Origin: Pedosphaera parvula Ellin514
GTDB lineage: Bacteria; Verrucomicrobiota; Verrucomicrobiia; Limisphaerales; Pedosphaeraceae
Reading direction: 5' to 3'
DNA: 64,000 nt
Assembly (NCBI RefSeq): GCF_000172555.1
Contig: NZ_ABOX02000001.1
Span: forward strand, 190,164-254,163
Under the pieces are notes generated by a model, which saw only the letters and a list, made by a program, of their open reading frames with translations, was not told where the DNA came from and made no database searches. Made by a program: the position numbers and the translations under genes. This document shows positions 59,801-64,000 of the stretch, in pieces (position 1 is the first letter of the stretch; every line of letters starts with the position of its first letter).

Positions 59801-61605
59801 GAGTGCCAAATCCAACACCCTTGACGGGCTCCTCATTGGCGAACATGGGGTTGAATGGCCAGCCGATCATTTATTTGGGTGGGGGGTGGGCGCATGTTAA
59901 CAATACGCCCTTCCGGTTGTTCAAGCACTTCGATCATGAGGGTGGAATTCGCACGCCGATGATTGTTCACTGGCCGGAAGGTCTCTCACGCACGAACCAG
60001 TGGGAAGATCAGCCCGGTCATCTCATTGACATCATGTCCACAATTGTGGATGTGACCGGCGTGAGTTATCCGACGCAGTTTAACAGCCACGTCGTCCTGC
60101 CGCTGGAAGGAAAAAGTTTAAAACCGCTGTTCAATAGCACCAATGAAATCTCGCGCACACTGGGCTTCGAGCACGAAGGCAATCGTGCGTGGATCAGCGG
60201 CAGTTGGAAGTTTGTAACAAAGAATTTTGCCTCCTTTGACGGGAGCACTCCCACCGATGAGTTGGAACTTTACGATTTGAGCAAGGACCCGACTGAACTA
60301 ACCAACGTGGCCAGTGCTGAGCCGGTATTACTTGGTCAGATGGTGACCAATTGGAACACCTGGGCCGCACGAGTCGGAGTGCCATCCAGTCGCTTTGTCA
60401 ATCCAAGCCAGTTGTTCGTTCCAGTCGTGCCGGCAACCAATGCGAACGATCTTTTTGTGGATACGTTCAACCGTCCAGACACCACGAACATTGATGCCAG
60501 CGCGTCGGGAATGTGGGGTACTCGTGTGCCGCCGATCGGAGCAAATGCGGCCTATTATGAGGGCTTTGAGGGGAGCGGGTTGCCGACCTCCATCCAGATT
60601 CTGAACAATACTCTTCAAATGGCGGTGGGCGTGGGCATGAGCGAAAACGGAATCATACACAACTTCGTTGGGCAGGACATTATTGATGCCGGTGGCTTCA
60701 GCGTAGAATTGACTGTTCAGGAAATTAACACGGACAGTTCGGATTCGGCGAACCGCTACGTCGGTTTTGGTGTGGGCATGTCTCAGGCAGAGGCTGCTGC
60801 TGGAGGGGATGTGGGCGCACTTACCGGCATCATTTTCCGTGGCGAACAAGGCAATTCCAACTTGGGAGTTTCCGATTTCTTCATAGAGCTGGATCTGAAT
60901 GGCAACATCAAGGTTTGGAACAACGGCACGCTGCTGGACACGGTTTCGGTTGGACAAGCTTACGGAACCTTGACGGCCAGCTTTGCCTGCACGGGATTCA
61001 CTACGAATGATAGCGTGACGGTCAATGTATTCTTCAACGGCCTGCAGGTGGACATCAACACGGCGGATACCAATTCCATGAGTCGCACATTCAAGTGGGA
61101 CCGGAATAACAGTGACTATATTGGCTTGAGCGCGCGCGCCTCGAATTACACGCAGATGGACAATCTCGCCATCCGCAAGCTGCCTTTGAGCACCGGTTTA
61201 CCCATTAATTATGCGATGCAACATGGCCAGTCCGGCACGAACGCAGCTCCCAACGCAGATCCGGATGGCGATGGCGTGACCAACTTTGCGGAGTGGGCAT
61301 TTGGCGGCGACCCGGCGGCAGCAGATCCGTTCATCGCCAGCCTGAAAGGGGTCCAGGTCACGGCCACGCATGATTTTCAATTTACCTTTCAGCGATTGAT
61401 CAACGCAGCAAACTACGGTTTGAGATATCGCTATTTCGCATCGCAAGATTTTAGTTCTTGGACGGAAATCACTCCGACTCAAGTCGGCGTATCCACCAAC
61501 GAAGATTATCCCGGTTACGAAGTTGTGACGTTGCAACTGCCGTCTTCCGCCTTCGTGGGAATAAACAAATTGTTCCTCCGCGTGTTGGCTGAGGTGGCGA
61601 ACTGA
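56889..61605 (+). pseudogene. Beta-strand-repeat/sulfatase fusion protein with one frameshift
   Basis: Two overlapping frames form one gene of about 1570 codons, GTG start at 56889. Signal peptide (SLAFGVILFGFLHSQIRA); autotransporter-associated beta-strand repeats (LGAGALTLSGTNTYAGTTIV); a cadherin-like domain (IGLTLSAGTLSPAFSSNI); then a sulfatase with NIVLILADDQGFSDW, the formylglycine motif CSPTR (Cys696) and MAGKWHLGN. The frame shifts by one base near 59155-59170, after which the sulfatase continues (LSDNGGNFEG, GGIRTPMIVHWPEG) to a LamG-like domain and a C-terminal tail (LADIA-free, ending RVLAEVAN). All visible catalytic residues are kept, so a sequencing error or a recent lesion must be considered. 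Confidence 0.8.
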
Positions 61606-61661
61606 TGCCGAATGCCGGGGCGTAATCCTGAGGGACTGCAGGCCCAACCTGATTTAAGGCA

Positions 61662-64000
61662 TCAAATATTCCCTAGGGGGGCCTGAAAAGTTATGACGGT
61701 TCCAGTCGAGGGTGCGCTTTGAACTTCTGCGCGTCCTCCAATCTGCTCCAAGCGTCGCTTCATGTTGAACAGACCATTGCCTGTTTGAGAACTCTGGCCG
61801 TTTTGAATTTCAAAGCCGTGTCCGTTGTCTTCCACCTGAATGACAAATTCGGACGCGAGAATTTTAACGCGCATACAAACCTGCGTGGCACTGGAATGGC
61901 GGGCGACATTATTAATGGCTTCCTTGAAGGCCAGGAACAAATTGTGACGCGATTCAGTGGAGAGAGGCAGGGTGGGCAACTGCGATGGAATATCCATGCG
62001 AAAACGGATATCCGTAGGCCGATAAAACTCCTCGGCAAAGTGGCCGAGATAACTGACCAATCCGGGAAGTGAATCGTTTTTAGGGTTCACGGCCCAGACA
62101 ATTTCGTCCAGTGCGATCACCATTTCACGTGCGCAACCGCGAACCTGCTGGATGAGTTCCTTTGCTTCCTCCGAAGTTGTTTTCTCACGATTGGCGAGTG
62201 CGCTTAACATGCTGATTCGTGTCAGGCTGGTGCCGAGATCATCGTGGAGATCGCGTGCGATTCGGGCACGTTCTTGTTCCATTTCACGCTGACGTTGCAC
62301 ACCCTCCAATCTGCGCTGGAATCTTTGGCGCTGGACCAGGGCAACAACGAATCCAAGCGTTGCAAATGTTACCATACCCAGGAAGGCCTTAAACCACCAC
62401 GTTTCCCAGAAATACGGCATTACCGTGAACGCCAGCGTATCGCCTTCCTCATTCCAGATGCCATCGTTGTTGCAGGCGGCTACACGAAAATGATAGTTCC
62501 CGGGTTGCAAAGGGCCGTAACCGATCAGGCGCTGTCCGTCAGTAAGTTGCCATTTATCGTCGCCGCCTTCGAGTTTCACGCGGAAGCGCACACCATCAGG
62601 AGCGGCAAAATTCAAGCCAGTGTAGCGAAATTGCACATAGTGCCGGCCGGGCGGTATTATTACGGGGACTGTTGATTTTAGTGTTTTTAGTGGAGCCCCA
62701 ATGTGAGGGGGAACATCCATCAGTCTGCCGTCCACGAGCATGTCCTCGATGATGACGGTGGGTGGATTTTGATTGGGAACCGATGTCAACGGATCAACCG
62801 ACGCCACTCCGTTTGCGGTGGAGAACCAGAGCTTGCCATTCGTTGAGCGCCAGCAGGACGGCTGGAATCCGCTGGAACATTCCAACGCTGGCAGGCCGTC
62901 AAACTGTCCATACACCCGACAGCGCAAGTTGCTCTCCTTTCCGGCTATCACAGATTCCAAGGCATTCCTACTCACCCTGAAGATGCCGGCATAGGTTCCG
63001 CCCCACAAATAGCCATCGTGACTGTCGAGCAGTTGCGAAACGTTGTTGTCAGGCAGTCCGTCGGTCTTAAGGCAGCGCGTAAAGTGTCCGTTACTAAATC
63101 GCAGTAATCCCCCTCCGAGCGTGCCGATCCAGACGGCCCCGTTTGTGTCCGGCATGACTGCCGAGAATCGAACAGCCGGCCAATCTGTCGGCGGTGTAAA
63201 TCGGGTGAATTTGCCCTCAAAGTATTTCCAAAGTTCGCCAGGACCTGTGCCGATCCAGAGGGCACCTGAGGCATCTTCCGCAATGTCGCCAACCGCATGC
63301 AGATCGACGAATCCTTCGGCTGAACCGTATTGCTTGACTGTGCCATGGTCAAAGCAATAGAGGCCGGTCAATTGGCCGATCCATAACCGTTCGTGGCTAT
63401 CGTTGAATAAAACCCGGATGTTTCCGAACGATGCTTGAGGACGGCTAATTTTGCCATCTCGAAATTGCATAAGGCCGTGATTCAGAGTTCCGATCCAAAC
63501 ACCCCCGTCGGTGGCCGGGAAAACGGTGACGCTCTCATTCGGATCATTTTCCGAGGCGGGCAAAAAGGCTTTCACGAACCTGCCATTTTTCCACCGAGCC
63601 AATTCACCCGACATGGTGCCTGTCCAGAGAGCACCATCTGCATCCACACAAACCGAACTGACCACTTTATCTGGCAAGCCATCCCCCTGGCCCAAGGCGC
63701 GGAAGAAGCGTTCGCGGATTTGCGCAATACCGCCACCATGCAGCCCGATCCAGATATCACCCTCTGCGTCCTGAAACCAGCAAGTGATAAACCTGCTGGG
63801 CAGGCCAGATCTTTCAGTCAACAAATGTGCAGTGCCGTCGGATTTGCAATGCAACAAGCCACGTCCGTTGGCCACCAGCCACGCATTGCCCCGGGCATCG
63901 CCGTGGAGGCTGAAGGTGCCGGAGGTGATGCTGTCCAGCAATTCTTCTGATTGGATTTCAACTGCCCATCGGTCATTGAGAAATTTGCGCAACCGTTTTT
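61662..64000 (-). CDS. Two-component propeller sensor histidine kinase, 5' end beyond the window
   Basis: At least 776 residues; the frame is open to the window edge, so the start lies outside. Propeller blades (EGDIWIGLHGGGIAQI, DGALWTGTMSGELARW, SGALWIGTGPGELWKY), a Y_Y_Y domain (VQFRYTGLNFAAPDGVRF), a transmembrane helix (AFLGMVTFATLGFVVALV), HisKA_3 (RIARDLHDDLGTSLTRI) and HATPase (IQVEDNGHGFE, GNGLFNMKRRLEQIGGRAEV) are all present. It is convergent with the sulfatase gene. Its likely ligand is a polymer acted on by the sulfatase, by analogy with other polymer-degradation loci; no regulator gene is next to it in this window. Confidence 0.87.
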   Translation of the reverse strand, partial: KRLRKFLNDRWAVEIQSEELLDSITSGTFSLHGDARGNAWLVANGRGLLHCKSDGTAHLLTERSGLPSRFITCWFQDAEGDIWIGLHGGGIAQIRERFFRALGQGDGLPDKVVSSVCVDADGALWTGTMSGELARWKNGRFVKAFLPASENDPNESVTVFPATDGGVWIGTLNHGLMQFRDGKISRPQASFGNIRVLFNDSHERLWIGQLTGLYCFDHGTVKQYGSAEGFVDLHAVGDIAEDASGALWIGTGPGELWKYFEGKFTRFTPPTDWPAVRFSAVMPDTNGAVWIGTLGGGLLRFSNGHFTRCLKTDGLPDNNVSQLLDSHDGYLWGGTYAGIFRVSRNALESVIAGKESNLRCRVYGQFDGLPALECSSGFQPSCWRSTNGKLWFSTANGVASVDPLTSVPNQNPPTVIIEDMLVDGRLMDVPPHIGAPLKTLKSTVPVIIPPGRHYVQFRYTGLNFAAPDGVRFRVKLEGGDDKWQLTDGQRLIGYGPLQPGNYHFRVAACNNDGIWNEEGDTLAFTVMPYFWETWWFKAFLGMVTFATLGFVVALVQRQRFQRRLEGVQRQREMEQERARIARDLHDDLGTSLTRISMLSALANREKTTSEEAKELIQQVRGCAREMVIALDEIVWAVNPKNDSLPGLVSYLGHFAEEFYRPTDIRFRMDIPSQLPTLPLSTESRHNLFLAFKEAINNVARHSSATQVCMRVKILASEFVIQVEDNGHGFEIQNGQSSQTGNGLFNMKRRLEQIGGRAEVQSAPSTGTVITFQAPLGNI

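Overview
The window looks like the chromosome of a soil or freshwater Verrucomicrobiota, closest in style to the Pedosphaera/Limisphaerales group. This is inferred from gene style: beta-propeller sensor kinases, a short pseudopilin with the [20 protein letters not shown] segment, very large secreted LamG / Ig-like / beta-strand-repeat proteins, DUF3472 proteins, a secreted sulfatase and a TPR-sulfotransferase. No rRNA or complete tRNA is present, so the taxonomic call is an inference.

Layout. (1) 1-6060 is a defence island on the + strand. It holds an ABC-3C-type DUF2326 ATPase with the tail of its partner, two small DUF4365/nuclease-like proteins, and a CBASS-type unit: a cGAS/DncV-like nucleotidyltransferase, an S-4TM pore-forming effector and a TIGR02391-family protein split into two frames. 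(2) 6315-31508 looks like an integrative element. It has a tyrosine recombinase at the left, a methyltransferase-helicase fusion with a LAGLIDADG intein in its P-loop, gene cassettes followed by attC-like repeats, a MoxR-type AAA ATPase operon, a PD-(D/E)XK pair, several verrucomicrobial genes, and at the right a replication/control module (DnaC-like loader, replisome-organiser-like protein, excisionase-like protein, XRE regulator). No conjugation or virion genes are visible in it. It ends at a 26-bp tRNA-3'-end-like sequence (31483-31508), which recurs exactly at 53419-53444. Each copy is followed by a broken integrase gene. (3) 32321-51354 is chassis-like: a PQQ-type propeller protein, a propeller histidine kinase with a LuxR-type response regulator, then a pseudopilin and three DUF3472-type secreted proteins, a TPR-sulfotransferase, and a large LamG/Ig secreted protein. 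(4) 51840-56309 is a graveyard: a frameshifted IS66 transposase, a TPR-gene fragment, the second att-like site, an integrase fragment fused to an HK97 capsid fragment, a secreted-protein pseudogene, and a PQQ-propeller fragment. (5) 56889-64000 holds a sulfatase fused to beta-strand repeats, interrupted by a frameshift, and a second propeller histidine kinase cut by the window edge.

How the genes may work together. The kinase/regulator pair at 33919-37689 probably controls the adjacent DUF3472 cluster: the 13-mer AATGTGGTATTCA lies upstream of that cluster and, exactly and in the same relative orientation, upstream of the LamG gene at 51354, and its first ten bases recur at the start of the regulator gene itself. 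The order TPR gene, att-like site, broken integrase, PQQ propeller occurs twice about 22 kb apart, once largely intact and once decayed, which points to an old segmental duplication or tandem island integration.
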